A stretch of DNA of 64,000 nt from Actinomadura_E scrupuli. GTDB taxonomy: Bacteria; Actinomycetota; Actinomycetes; Streptosporangiales; Streptosporangiaceae. Both the position numbers and the translations under genes were made by a program. Of the stretch, positions 24,023 to 32,000 are shown piece after piece. The notes beneath the pieces were generated by a model. The model had not been told where the DNA came from. It ran no database searches and worked only from the letters and a program-made list of their open reading frames with translations. The DNA lies in the NCBI RefSeq assembly GCF_050971785.1, contig NZ_JBPCCU010000002.1, positions 186,001 through 250,000 of the forward strand, read 5' to 3'. How positions within the stretch are numbered: the first letter of the stretch is position 1; every line of letters starts with the position of its first letter.

Positions 24023-24118
24023 ATGGACATCGCCCGCGAGGAGGGCTTGAGTAGTGCTTCCAGGGTGCCCTCTGTGGCCGCCGCGGCGGGCCGGGGATGC
24101 GCGCCCTGGCCCACGTGA
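24023..24118 (+). CDS. Possible leaderless 31-codon ORF upstream of the HtrA-like gene
   Basis: It encodes a 31-residue peptide beginning MDIAREEGLSSASRV and ending GCAPWPT. Evidence is the well-placed -10 element and a hairpin directly over its stop codon: GAGTG-CGCCCGGG (24117-24130, one bulge) pairs with CCCGGGCGCACTC (24148-24160). That arrangement resembles leader-peptide attenuation. The rest of 23923-24326 carries nothing else supportable. Chance occurrence is possible. Confidence 0.3.
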   Translation: MDIAREEGLSSASRVPSVAAAAGRGCAPWPT

Positions 24119-24160
24119 GTGCCGCCCGGGCCGGGTCGTCCAGACCCCCCGGGCGCACTC
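24117..24160 (+). terminator. Hairpin upstream of HtrA-like gene (terminator or attenuator)
   Basis: A 13-bp stem with one bulged C and an 17-base loop, followed by GTTCTCTCCC. It overlaps the end of the short ORF. Confidence 0.45.
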
Positions 24161-24326
24161 GTTCTCTCCCCCGGTGCCCCGATTCTCGCCCCCGCGGGTC
24201 GTCCGCGCATCGGTGAGAATGTCCGTTGCCGGACGGCGGGCAGGGTGTTCAGGGAACTTGGAGGCCGGCTCCAGCGACGGTGCAGGGCCGTTGCCGAAGC
24301 TGAGGGTGTCAACGAAGGGGGACACC

Positions 24327-25316
24327 ATGAAGCCTCAGGATCCCACCGGCCCGCTGGGGCCGGTCGGCCCGGACCGTCCGGCCCACGTGCCGTACGACTT
24401 CGTCCCGGCGGCCGCGTACGAGCATCCGGCATCCGGCGGACCCGCCGCTGCGACCGGCGACCCCGGGCACCCGCCGGTCTGGTGGACCGTGCGGCGCAAG
24501 GTGGCGGCCACCGGTGCGGCCCTGGTCGTGGCGGTCGGCGCCGGCGGCGCCGGAGCGGCCGGCGCCATGGCGCTGGCGGGGCCGGCCACGGTCCTCGCCG
24601 GCCCGGCCTCGGTGTCCGCGGTCTCCAACGGTCCGGGACAGGGCACCACAGCCCAGGTGGCCGCCGCCGTGCAGCCCACCGTGGTCTCGATCACCGCCAC
24701 GTCGTCCTACACGCAGAGCACCGGCTCGGGGGTGATCCTGCGCTCCGATGGGGTGATCATGACCAACGCGCACGTGGTGAGCGGCGCCGACCAGCTCAGC
24801 GTGAAGTTCAGCGACGGCAGGACCGCACGGGCGAAGCTGCTCGGCAGCGACGGCGCGCACGACATCGCCGTGATCAAGGCCTCCGGGGTGTCCGGTCTCA
24901 AGCCCGCCACGCTGGGCGACAGCGGACGGCTCGCGGTGGGCGACCCGGTGCTCGCGGTCGGCAGCCCCCTCGGGCTGGACGGGTCGGTGACGTCCGGGAT
25001 CGTGAGCGCGCTGGGCCGTACGATCTCGGAGGGCGGCGCGGACCAGAACCCCGATCCGTACGGCCGGCAGTCGGCGCCGCGGCAGAGCGCGTCGATCGCC
25101 AACGCCATCCAGACCGACGCCGCGATCAACCCCGGCAACTCCGGCGGCGCACTGGTCGACGGAGCGGGGCAGGTCATCGGGGTCAACACCGCCATCGCCA
25201 CCACCAGCAGCGGCTCCGGCAGCATCGGCGTCGGGTTCGCGATACCGATCAACGACGCCAAGAAGGTCGCCGACGACATCATCGACGGCGCGGGCAGCAG
25301 CGGCGCCGCCGCCTGA
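24327..25316 (+). CDS. Membrane-anchored HtrA/DegP-like serine protease without PDZ domain
   Basis: 329 residues. Cytoplasmic Pro-rich N-terminus (1-53), one transmembrane helix (about 60-90), then a trypsin-like S1C protease domain with catalytic His149 (TNAHVVSG), Asp179 (AHDIAVIK) and Ser272 (NPGNSGGALV). The sequence ends at residue 329 right after the protease fold (GVGFAIPINDAKKV), so the PDZ domain of DegP or PepD is absent. Such proteases degrade or cleave misfolded and regulatory envelope proteins. ATG 24327 follows GAAGGGGGA. It lies behind a two-component system, so envelope-stress control is inferred. Confidence 0.9.
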   Translation: MKPQDPTGPLGPVGPDRPAHVPYDFVPAAAYEHPASGGPAAATGDPGHPPVWWTVRRKVAATGAALVVAVGAGGAGAAGAMALAGPATVLAGPASVSAVSNGPGQGTTAQVAAAVQPTVVSITATSSYTQSTGSGVILRSDGVIMTNAHVVSGADQLSVKFSDGRTARAKLLGSDGAHDIAVIKASGVSGLKPATLGDSGRLAVGDPVLAVGSPLGLDGSVTSGIVSALGRTISEGGADQNPDPYGRQSAPRQSASIANAIQTDAAINPGNSGGALVDGAGQVIGVNTAIATTSSGSGSIGVGFAIPINDAKKVADDIIDGAGSSGAAA

Positions 25317-25323
25317 CAGACCT

Positions 25324-25369
25324 GCCGGCGGGTCATCGGGGGCTTCAGGGAGGCCGATGACCCACCGGC
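25324..25369 (+). terminator. Terminator after HtrA-like gene
   Basis: GGGTCATCGG (25330-25339) pairs with CCGATGACCC (25354-25363); after one mismatch GCCGG/CCGGC extend the stem to 15 bp. Confidence 0.7.
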
Positions 25370-25474
25370 TCCGCACGGCGGGCCGGTCGCCCTACCTTGG
25401 GGGGTGGGGGTGGCCGGCCCGCCGCGTCGCGCGGTCGCTCGAGCGGTCGGGAAAGGTCAGGAGGTCAGGAGAGG

Positions 25475-26305
25475 TCAGGCCGAGGTGGGGGCGGGCGTCC
25501 GGGGACGGGACTTGTTGCGCTTGGCCAGCATCCGGCGGGTCGCGGTGAGGTAGAACGTCCGCGGCAGGGTGCGCACGGGGAGCGGCATTCGCGGATAGAC
25601 CACCGCCAGCCCGTTCATCAACAGCCGGAAGCGGCGCTCCCGGGCCGCGTTCCACTTCCAGCCGTACTGCGCGCGCAGCGGCTCCGGCATGAAGCCCGCC
25701 GTGATGAGCCGGATGGCCATCAGGCCGGGGGCGAGGATCTTGGGCAGCCCGGTCGGCCAGAGCACCCCCTGGGCGATGGCGCGGGAGGCGTCGTTGATCC
25801 GCAGGGTGGTGACCATGTGCGCGTAGTACCGGCGGAAGTCCGGGTAGGTGGCCGGCATTTCCTCCTCGGGGCAGCCCAGGATGGTCGCGTACACCTTGCT
25901 CTGCTGGTAGAACTCCTCCAGCTCGGCGGGTGTGAACGGGCGGCGGAACAGGTACTCGTAGACCTGCACGGCGACGGCGAACAGCGTCGCGGCCACCCAT
26001 ACCTGGAGTTCGGGCTCGTTGGCGTTGTAGCCGGGACCGCGGACCTGGTCGTGCATCTTCCTGATCATCGCGCTGAGCTGTTCGGCCTCCTCACGGGTCC
26101 CGAACTGCACCAGGTAGACCCAGCCCATGGTGTTGCGAAGCCTGGCCAGCGGATCGTCGAAGGTGTAGCTGTGATCGTGCACGCCCTGGCCGACCTGGGG
26201 ATGCGAGGTCTGGAGGAGTGAGGCGACACCTCCGGCCGCCAGGAGAATGCCCTCGCGACCCACCGTGCGGATCAGGTCGCCGTCCCGGAACAACTCATCG
26301 GTCAT
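25475..26305 (-). CDS. MpaB-family oxygenase (DUF2236)
   Basis: 276 residues. It has the family pattern: GREGILLAAGGVASLLQTSHP near the start, VHDHSYTFDDPLARLRNTMGWV, and the YFRPF-like FRRPFTPAELEEFYQQSK region, ending with a basic tail. DUF2236 proteins are predicted haem-dependent oxygenases related to MpaB and to latex-clearing protein; reaction and substrate are unknown here. The gene is single. The ATG has TACACT 7 bases upstream, so the mRNA is probably leaderless. Confidence 0.85.
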   Translation of the reverse strand: MTDELFRDGDLIRTVGREGILLAAGGVASLLQTSHPQVGQGVHDHSYTFDDPLARLRNTMGWVYLVQFGTREEAEQLSAMIRKMHDQVRGPGYNANEPELQVWVAATLFAVAVQVYEYLFRRPFTPAELEEFYQQSKVYATILGCPEEEMPATYPDFRRYYAHMVTTLRINDASRAIAQGVLWPTGLPKILAPGLMAIRLITAGFMPEPLRAQYGWKWNAARERRFRLLMNGLAVVYPRMPLPVRTLPRTFYLTATRRMLAKRNKSRPRTPAPTSA

Positions 26306-26312
26306 GAGGGTC

Positions 26313-26318
26313 AGTGTA
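26313..26318 (-). promoter_or_regulatory. -10 element of leaderless MpaB-family gene
   Basis: On the minus strand TACACT lies 7 bases before ATG 26305. Confidence 0.6.
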
Positions 26319-26424
26319 AGTAATCACTTGCTTGCGGACCAGTGTGATGATCGGCACATCCCCGTCGCCGGGCGCCGGGCGGCGGGCACCGGAAAACCGG
26401 GGCGACATGATCCCCGAAGCCTGG

Positions 26425-26430
26425 GATAAT
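26425..26430 (+). promoter_or_regulatory. arfB: -10 element of leaderless arfB
   Basis: GATAAT is followed by 7 bases and then ATG 26438. Confidence 0.6.
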
Positions 26431-26437
26431 CGGGCAC

Positions 26438-26863
26438 ATGTCCTCCCCGGTCCACGTGCGCGGCTCGATCACCATCCCGGTGACCGAGCTCCAGTGGCGT
26501 TTCACCAGGGCCTCGGGGCCGGGCGGGCAGAACGTCAACAAGGTCTCCACCGCGGTCGAGCTGTCGTTCGACCTCGCCGCCACCACGGCCATCCCCGAGC
26601 CGCTCAAACTGCGCGCGCTGGACCGGCTGGCCGGCCGGCTGGTCGACGGTGTGATCACCATCCGGGCGGAGGAGCACCGGTCCCAGTGGCGCAACCGGCA
26701 GACCGCGCTGGCCCGGCTGGCCGACGTGCTGCGCGCCGCCACCGGCCCGCTCCCCAAGAGCCGGCGCCCCACCAAACCCAGCCGGGGCATGAACGAACGC
26801 CGGCTGGACGGCAAACGCCGCCGCTCCACGACCAAGCAGATGCGCTCCCGCCCGGACTACTGA
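26438..26863 (+). CDS. arfB: Peptidyl-tRNA hydrolase ArfB (ribosome rescue)
   Basis: 141 residues, normal for ArfB/YaeJ. The catalytic GGQ motif is in RASGPGGQNVNKVST (residues 29-31). The C-terminal tail is strongly basic (KRRRSTTKQMRSRPDY), as needed to enter the empty mRNA channel. The protein hydrolyses peptidyl-tRNA on stalled ribosomes. It is too short to be a classical release factor (no PxT/SPF domain). Leaderless ATG start. It converges on the DivIVA-like gene with a strong hairpin between them. Confidence 0.93.
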   Translation: MSSPVHVRGSITIPVTELQWRFTRASGPGGQNVNKVSTAVELSFDLAATTAIPEPLKLRALDRLAGRLVDGVITIRAEEHRSQWRNRQTALARLADVLRAATGPLPKSRRPTKPSRGMNERRLDGKRRRSTTKQMRSRPDY

Positions 26864-26915
26864 CCACGGCGTCGGCCGGGCCGTGCACCGGTCCGCCCGT
26901 GGCGCACGGACATGC

Positions 26916-26963
26916 GAACGGCGCCGCTCCCCTGGGACGAAGACAAGGGGAGCGGCGCCGTTC
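26916..26963. terminator. Bidirectional terminator between arfB and DivIVA-like gene
   Basis: An 18-bp perfect stem (26916-26933 with 26946-26963) with a 12-base loop lies between convergent genes. Confidence 0.8.
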
Positions 26964-27027
26964 GACGTGTTCAGAGCCTCGGATAACGCCCGTCCGCCGG
27001 GCTCTGACCCTCAGGCGGCCGTGCGGC

Positions 27028-28065
27028 CTACGAGGGAATGCCCGGATCGGCCGGCCGGTGGGCCGGGGCGTGCAGTTGCCGGTTGTACTCGTTGTCCGAA
27101 GCGGCGGGTGCCGGCAGAGCCGGGCTCGGCTCGGACGGCTCCGCCGGTTCGGCGGGCTTGGCGGAGGTGGCGGCCTCGGACTCGCTCGCGTCGTGCTGCG
27201 GTGCGAACGGCGCGGGACCGCCCGGCTTGGTCATCTGCGGGGCAGGGGCGACCGGGGCGTGCTTGGCCACGGGAGCCTGCTTGGCCATCGGCGCGGCCGG
27301 GGCGGCGTGCGCGGGTGCCTTGATCGGAGCGCCGGCGGGCGCGGCGGCGTGCTTGCGCGGAGCCTGCTTGCTGACCGCCTCGTCGACCATCTTCTCCAGT
27401 GGCCCGGCGTCCGCCTCACCCTTCAGCAGGGTGTTGAGCGTGTCACTGATCTCGGTGAGCCGCTGCAGCGCCTGCGTGTGGTTCTTGGTCAGGAAGGCCA
27501 GCCGCTGCGTCGCGCCCTCGTTGATGACGCTGGCGCGGCGCTCGGCCGCCGTGAGCGTGCGCTCGGCTTCGAGCCGGGCACTCGTCACGGTCTGCTCGGC
27601 CTCCTGCTGGGCCTGCGTCAGGACGTTGTCGGACTCCTTCTTGGCCGCGCCGAGGACCTGGCTGGCCTTCTCCTGCGCGTTCGCGAGGTCGCGGTCGGCG
27701 TGGTTGCGGGCGTCGTCGACGATCCGCTTGGCCTCGCCGTCGGCGTCCTTGCGGATCTGCTTGCCACGGTCCTCGGCCTCGGCCAGTTTCTCCTTGGCCT
27801 CGTCCTCGGCAAGGTTGATGATCTGGCGCAGCCGGTCGCTGAGGTCGTCACCCGTGGGCTTGCGCGCCTCACGGACCTCGGCCATCTCGCGGCGGGTCCG
27901 TTCGACGTCGTCGAGGGCGCGGGCGAGCCGGGTCTCGAGGTCGCGGATCTGGGTCTGGGTGCGGGCGAGCGCGTCGTCGACCTGACGGCGGTTGTAGCCG
28001 CGCATCACGATCTCGAAGGACTCGTCCCTGAGGAGGTTCGGGAGGATCTCAGTTTCGTTGCTCAT
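27028..28065 (-). CDS. DivIVA-like coiled-coil protein
   Basis: 345 residues. The N-terminal membrane-associating motif FEIVMRGYNRRQVDDAL (residues 18-34) is typical of DivIVA/Wag31-type proteins. Residues 35-215 form a long coiled coil rich in Ala, Glu, Arg and Gln. The C-terminal 120 residues are Pro/Ala-rich and disordered, with repeated KQAPVAKHAPVAP. Such proteins mark curved membrane at poles or septa and organise wall growth; this one may be a paralogue of the essential DivIVA. ATG 28065 is chosen because the preceding in-frame codons do not look coding. Upstream is a CGAGA-N6-TCTCG hairpin. Confidence 0.87.
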   Translation of the reverse strand: MSNETEILPNLLRDESFEIVMRGYNRRQVDDALARTQTQIRDLETRLARALDDVERTRREMAEVREARKPTGDDLSDRLRQIINLAEDEAKEKLAEAEDRGKQIRKDADGEAKRIVDDARNHADRDLANAQEKASQVLGAAKKESDNVLTQAQQEAEQTVTSARLEAERTLTAAERRASVINEGATQRLAFLTKNHTQALQRLTEISDTLNTLLKGEADAGPLEKMVDEAVSKQAPRKHAAAPAGAPIKAPAHAAPAAPMAKQAPVAKHAPVAPAPQMTKPGGPAPFAPQHDASESEAATSAKPAEPAEPSEPSPALPAPAASDNEYNRQLHAPAHRPADPGIPS

Positions 28066-28398
28066 GAGCCTAAGGGGGTCGGAGGGTCGTCGAGAATCGA
28101 CTCTCGTCCGATCCACCCCATTCGCGCAACCGGAACGCTTGTACCTGGTGCGATTCTGTGACCTAACACTGGCCGGCGCGCTGCGTCGTATCACAAAATA
28201 TCCGTCCCAATTACTCCGGCGCGTCAGAGCAAGGTGAGACCGAAAGCGGGCCCAAGGTGCCCGGCCCCGGCCCACTCGCCGAAGGTCTTCGCAGGCAGTG
28301 ACCCCGCCATAGCACCGGCCGGCCGCTCGCCGCCACTTCGCGGCCCTCGCCCGGATCGCCGCGCCCCCGTCTTCTGGCCGTCCTCCGCGCAGGGCACC
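28066..28398. other. Divergent intergenic region
   Basis: About 330 bases between the DivIVA-like gene and the carbonic-anhydrase-like gene. It contains a perfect CGAGA/TCTCG hairpin (28091-28106) in the DivIVA leader and a moderately AT-rich patch near 28185-28210 (TCACAAAATATCC). No gene is supportable: the frame upstream of 28399 is open but has random-looking codons. Confidence 0.4.
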
Positions 28399-28932
28399 AT
28401 GGTGGCCATGAACTACGTGGGTGCACTGGGAACGGACGAACCGACGATCCATCCGGACGCGTGGATCGCGCCGGGCGCGGTGGTGGTCGGCAAGGTGACG
28501 CTGGGCCGCGACTCCAGCGTCTGGTACGGCTCGGTGCTGCGGGCCGACGACGAGGAGGTCGTGGTCGGTGACGAGGTGAACATCCAGGACATGTGCTGCC
28601 TGCACTCCGACCCCGGCCAGCCGACGGTCCTCGAGGACCGGGTGAGCCTGGGCCACAAGGCGATGGTGCACGGAGCGCATGTCGAGACCGGCTCCCTCAT
28701 CGGGATCGGGGCGATCGTGCTGGGCGGGGCCAGGATCGGCGCCGGCACCCTCATCGCCGCCGGTGCCCTGGTGGGACCGGGCAAGAAGATCCCCTCCGGG
28801 GTGCTCGTCGCGGGGGTGCCCGGCAGGGTGGTCCGCGAGCTGACCGACGACGACCGCGCCGTCCTGGCGTACACCCCGCCGGCCTATGTGGAGAAGGCGC
28901 GCCGTCACCGGACGGCCGAATGGAATCGTTGA
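28399..28932 (+). CDS. Gamma-carbonic-anhydrase-like left-handed beta-helix protein
   Basis: 177 residues. A hexapeptide-repeat left-handed beta-helix (e.g. GAVVVGKVTLGRDSSVW, GAIVLGGARIGAGTLIAAG) with three histidines in zinc-site positions: His69 (CCLHSD), His86 and His91 (LGHKAMVHG). The spacing of the last two matches Cam-type gamma carbonic anhydrases. The loop between CCLHSD and the helix is short, as in YrdA/PaaY-type members whose hydratase activity is often weak, so it may instead be a CoA-thioesterase-like or assembly protein. ATG 28399 (GCAGGG upstream) or 28408. Confidence 0.85.
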   Translation: MVAMNYVGALGTDEPTIHPDAWIAPGAVVVGKVTLGRDSSVWYGSVLRADDEEVVVGDEVNIQDMCCLHSDPGQPTVLEDRVSLGHKAMVHGAHVETGSLIGIGAIVLGGARIGAGTLIAAGALVGPGKKIPSGVLVAGVPGRVVRELTDDDRAVLAYTPPAYVEKARRHRTAEWNR

Positions 28933-28995
28933 CCCGAATTAACGGCAAATGGCGGGTACGGCATTTTCGCCAGCCAACGTTGTGCCCCAGCCCGT

Positions 28996-29001
28996 TAGCA
29001 T
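28996..29001 (+). promoter_or_regulatory. -10 element of leaderless AAA-like gene
   Basis: TAGCAT is followed by 7 bases and then GTG 29009. The upstream ATG at 29000 overlaps this element. Confidence 0.5.
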
Positions 29002-29008
29002 GAGCTTC

Positions 29009-32000
29009 GTGGCATGGGGAGTTGGCGGCGGCGGCGGTTATGGTGCCATGCCGCAGCAGCCCGCGCAGGATCCGTTCACGGCGGCGGAGCGCGAGACGAG
29101 GGCGATGGTGTCCGCGGCCTGGTGGCCGGCGGCCCCTCCGCAGCAGCGCCAGCACGCGGTGGCCGGGCGCGTTCTCGCACTCCCCGACGGCACCTGGTGG
29201 ATCTTCGGTGCGTGGGCGCGCTGGTACCGCTGGCACCCCTCCGACGGCCAGTGGTACCTCTGCCCGCCGCCGCGGTCGGTGGCCACCCGGCAGTCCGCGC
29301 GCCCGGTGCAGCAGGGCCAGGGCGTGCCCGCGCTGCCACCGCACGTGGTGCCCGCCGGACCCGACTTCGACTACGACATCCCCGAGCCTCTGCCGTTCGT
29401 CGGCCAGCAGCTCGCCGCGGGGCTGTCGGCCCGCGTCCGGTCCACCGTCGAGGCCGCCGCCGCGCTGCCGGCCCAGGACTACCCGCACTGGTGGGCGCTG
29501 TTCTCCTCGTCCGTGCCGAGCACCGTGGCCGTCTCCTGGGGCGTCATGCTGTGGTGCGCCGCCGCGCCGGTCTTCGACTCCCGGCTGGACGACGACATGC
29601 TCGGCATCTGGACGCCGTACCGCGCGAAGCCGCTGCCGGTCGTCGACGGGCCGCGCTGGCTGACCGCACCCCCGCTGGAGGCCCTCGTCGGGCTGTACGC
29701 CGAGCGGCTGCGCTCCAGCCGGGTCGACGCCGCCGTGGTCGTGCTGCGCACCATGTGGGCGGTGGCCAGCGCGCTGCGCGAGGACGTACGCTTCCGCGCC
29801 CGTGCCGACGCGCTGATCGCCGTCGTGGGCGCGACGCTCAGCAATCCCACCGTGGACTACGGCGCGCTGCCGTACGGCGACCAGGCGCTGGTGCAGCAGT
29901 GGGTCACCCGGGTGCCGCCCAACCTGGCGCCGGCGATGCGGATCGAGAGCTCGCCCGGCGACAACTTCCGGCACGCCTACTACGACCTGGCCCAGTCGGT
30001 CACCCCCGTCCTGGGCGATCCGGCCGATCCGTCCTACCTGGAGCCCCGCCTGGTGGCCGCCGCGCTGATCGCCGCGGACCTGGCCGTCACCAAGCGCGAC
30101 AAGGTCGAGCAGATCGTGCCCTGGCTGGACCCGGAGATCCGTTACACGGTGCAGGCGGTGCTCAGCCAGAACGGACATCCACTGCGCCGGCTCTGGCCGG
30201 TGGACAACCGGCTGCCCGACCAGCTGCGGTCCGCGCTCGGGGACCGGACCGAGACCCTGCTCGCCGCGGTCTACAACGTCGACCTGGCCTGGTGCCGGCT
30301 GGCCGGGGGCATGCCCGCCCGGCCCCGCGGCTTCCCCGTGCCCACCGCGATCATCACCGAGCTCATCGGTCTGGACCGGGCGCGGGCCGCGGCCGCGGCC
30401 GCGCCGATCACCTCGCCGCCCGGGGTCGCGCCACTGGCCCAGCAGTACCCTCCCGGCGGCGCGCAGCAGGGCGCGCCCGCGCAGCCCGGCTGGGGCGCCG
30501 CTCCCGTCGCGCCCTCCCCGGTGGGCTCACCCGGCCAGGCCCCCGGCCAGCCGCCCGCCGCGGAACTGCCACAGACCCCCGCGGATCCCGCGGCGCAGCA
30601 GTGGGGGGCCGGGTTCGGCCTCCCGGGCGGCCTGCCGCCGATCCAGCCCCCGCTCGACATGCCGGGCATGCCCTGGGGCGCCCAGCCGCCGGCGCAGCCC
30701 GCCGGTCAGCCGCCCGGTCAGCCCCCGGTCCAGCCCGCCGGCCTGCCGCCCGCGGCCGGGCCCGAGGCCCAGCCCGGCGGGGCCCAGTGGGGTGGGCAGG
30801 CGCAGCCCGCCGCCTTCGGCATGCCCGCGCCCGCCGCCCCCGGCGGGGCACCGGCGGGCGACCCGCAGGCGCCCCCACCCGGCTGGGCGGGTGCCGCCCC
30901 CGCCGCCCCCGCCGCGCCCGGCTGGGGCGCCCCGGCCCAGGAGCAGCCGGCCGCGTTCGGGATGCCCGGTCAGGAACCCGGCGGGTATGGCCGGGAACCC
31001 GGTGGGTACGGCCGCGATCCGGCCGGTCCGGGCCCGAGCCAGCCGCCGGTGCCGGGCCCCGCCGGTGCCCGGCCGGAGCGCGGAGACGACTTCGCGGTGC
31101 CCTACACCGCCCTCGGCTTCGGCCCCGCCCAGGGCCAGGCGCGCCCGGCCGGCCCGCAGGGCCTGGGCGGTGGGCTTGATCCGGATGGCGGGGAGGATCC
31201 GGGCACCCGCCGCGACCCCTACGGCGGCCGGACTCCCTACGGAGCCCCAGGTCCCTACGGGCAGCAGGCTCCCCAGGACCAGCAGGCCCCGTACGACCAG
31301 CAGGCCCCGTACGACCAGCAGGCTCCCTATGACCCGCAGGGCCCGTACGACCCGCAGGGTGCCGCTGACCCGCAGGGCCCCGCCGGTCCCGTCTACGGGT
31401 CGCCGGCGGAGCCTCCCGGGCGGTTCGCGGACGGCGGCGTGGAGCAGGGGCGGCCGCAGGCTGCCGAGCAGCGGGATCCGGCTCAGTACCCGCAGGCTCA
31501 GGGGCACTGGTCCCCGCCGCCGATGGCCGCCGAGGATCCCATGGCCACCCGGATGGACGGCCCTGGAGTCCCCGCGGCGGGGCGGCCGATGGACGGGCGT
31601 CCGGCGGCGCCAGGCGGCGGCGGCCCGCCTCGCACACGGGTGCTGGGCGCCGAACAGACCTCGCTCGACCCCGGCGACGAGCCGGGCCCGGTGCCGCCCC
31701 GGCCTGCCGTGCCCGGTGGCCACCCCGGCACCCGGGTCATGTCCGAGACCATGGTCGGCGACATCCTGGACTACGCCCCGCTGCCCGATCAGCCGGTCGA
31801 GGACATCGAGCCCCCGGCGGAGGAGGACGCCCGCCCGGTCACCGAGCGATTCGGCGTCCGTTTCGTCTACCGGGTGGGAGCGGAGCCGGTGGGCGAGCGG
31901 GACCCCGGCGTACTGCTCGACGAGCTGCACGGCGGGGCCGGCTGGGCGCAGGGCATCGTGGAGCCGGCGGCGCGGAGCAGGGCGGTGCCCCCCAGCGTGC

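Noticed and set aside
24327..25316. Protease as an exact PepD orthologue
   Set aside because: Gene order fits, but the PDZ domain is missing, so no gene symbol was assigned.
26332..28161. A 609-codon plus-strand frame through arfB and antisense to the DivIVA-like gene
   Set aside because: arfB is in another frame and the DivIVA-like gene on the other strand is strongly coding; this frame crosses the terminator.
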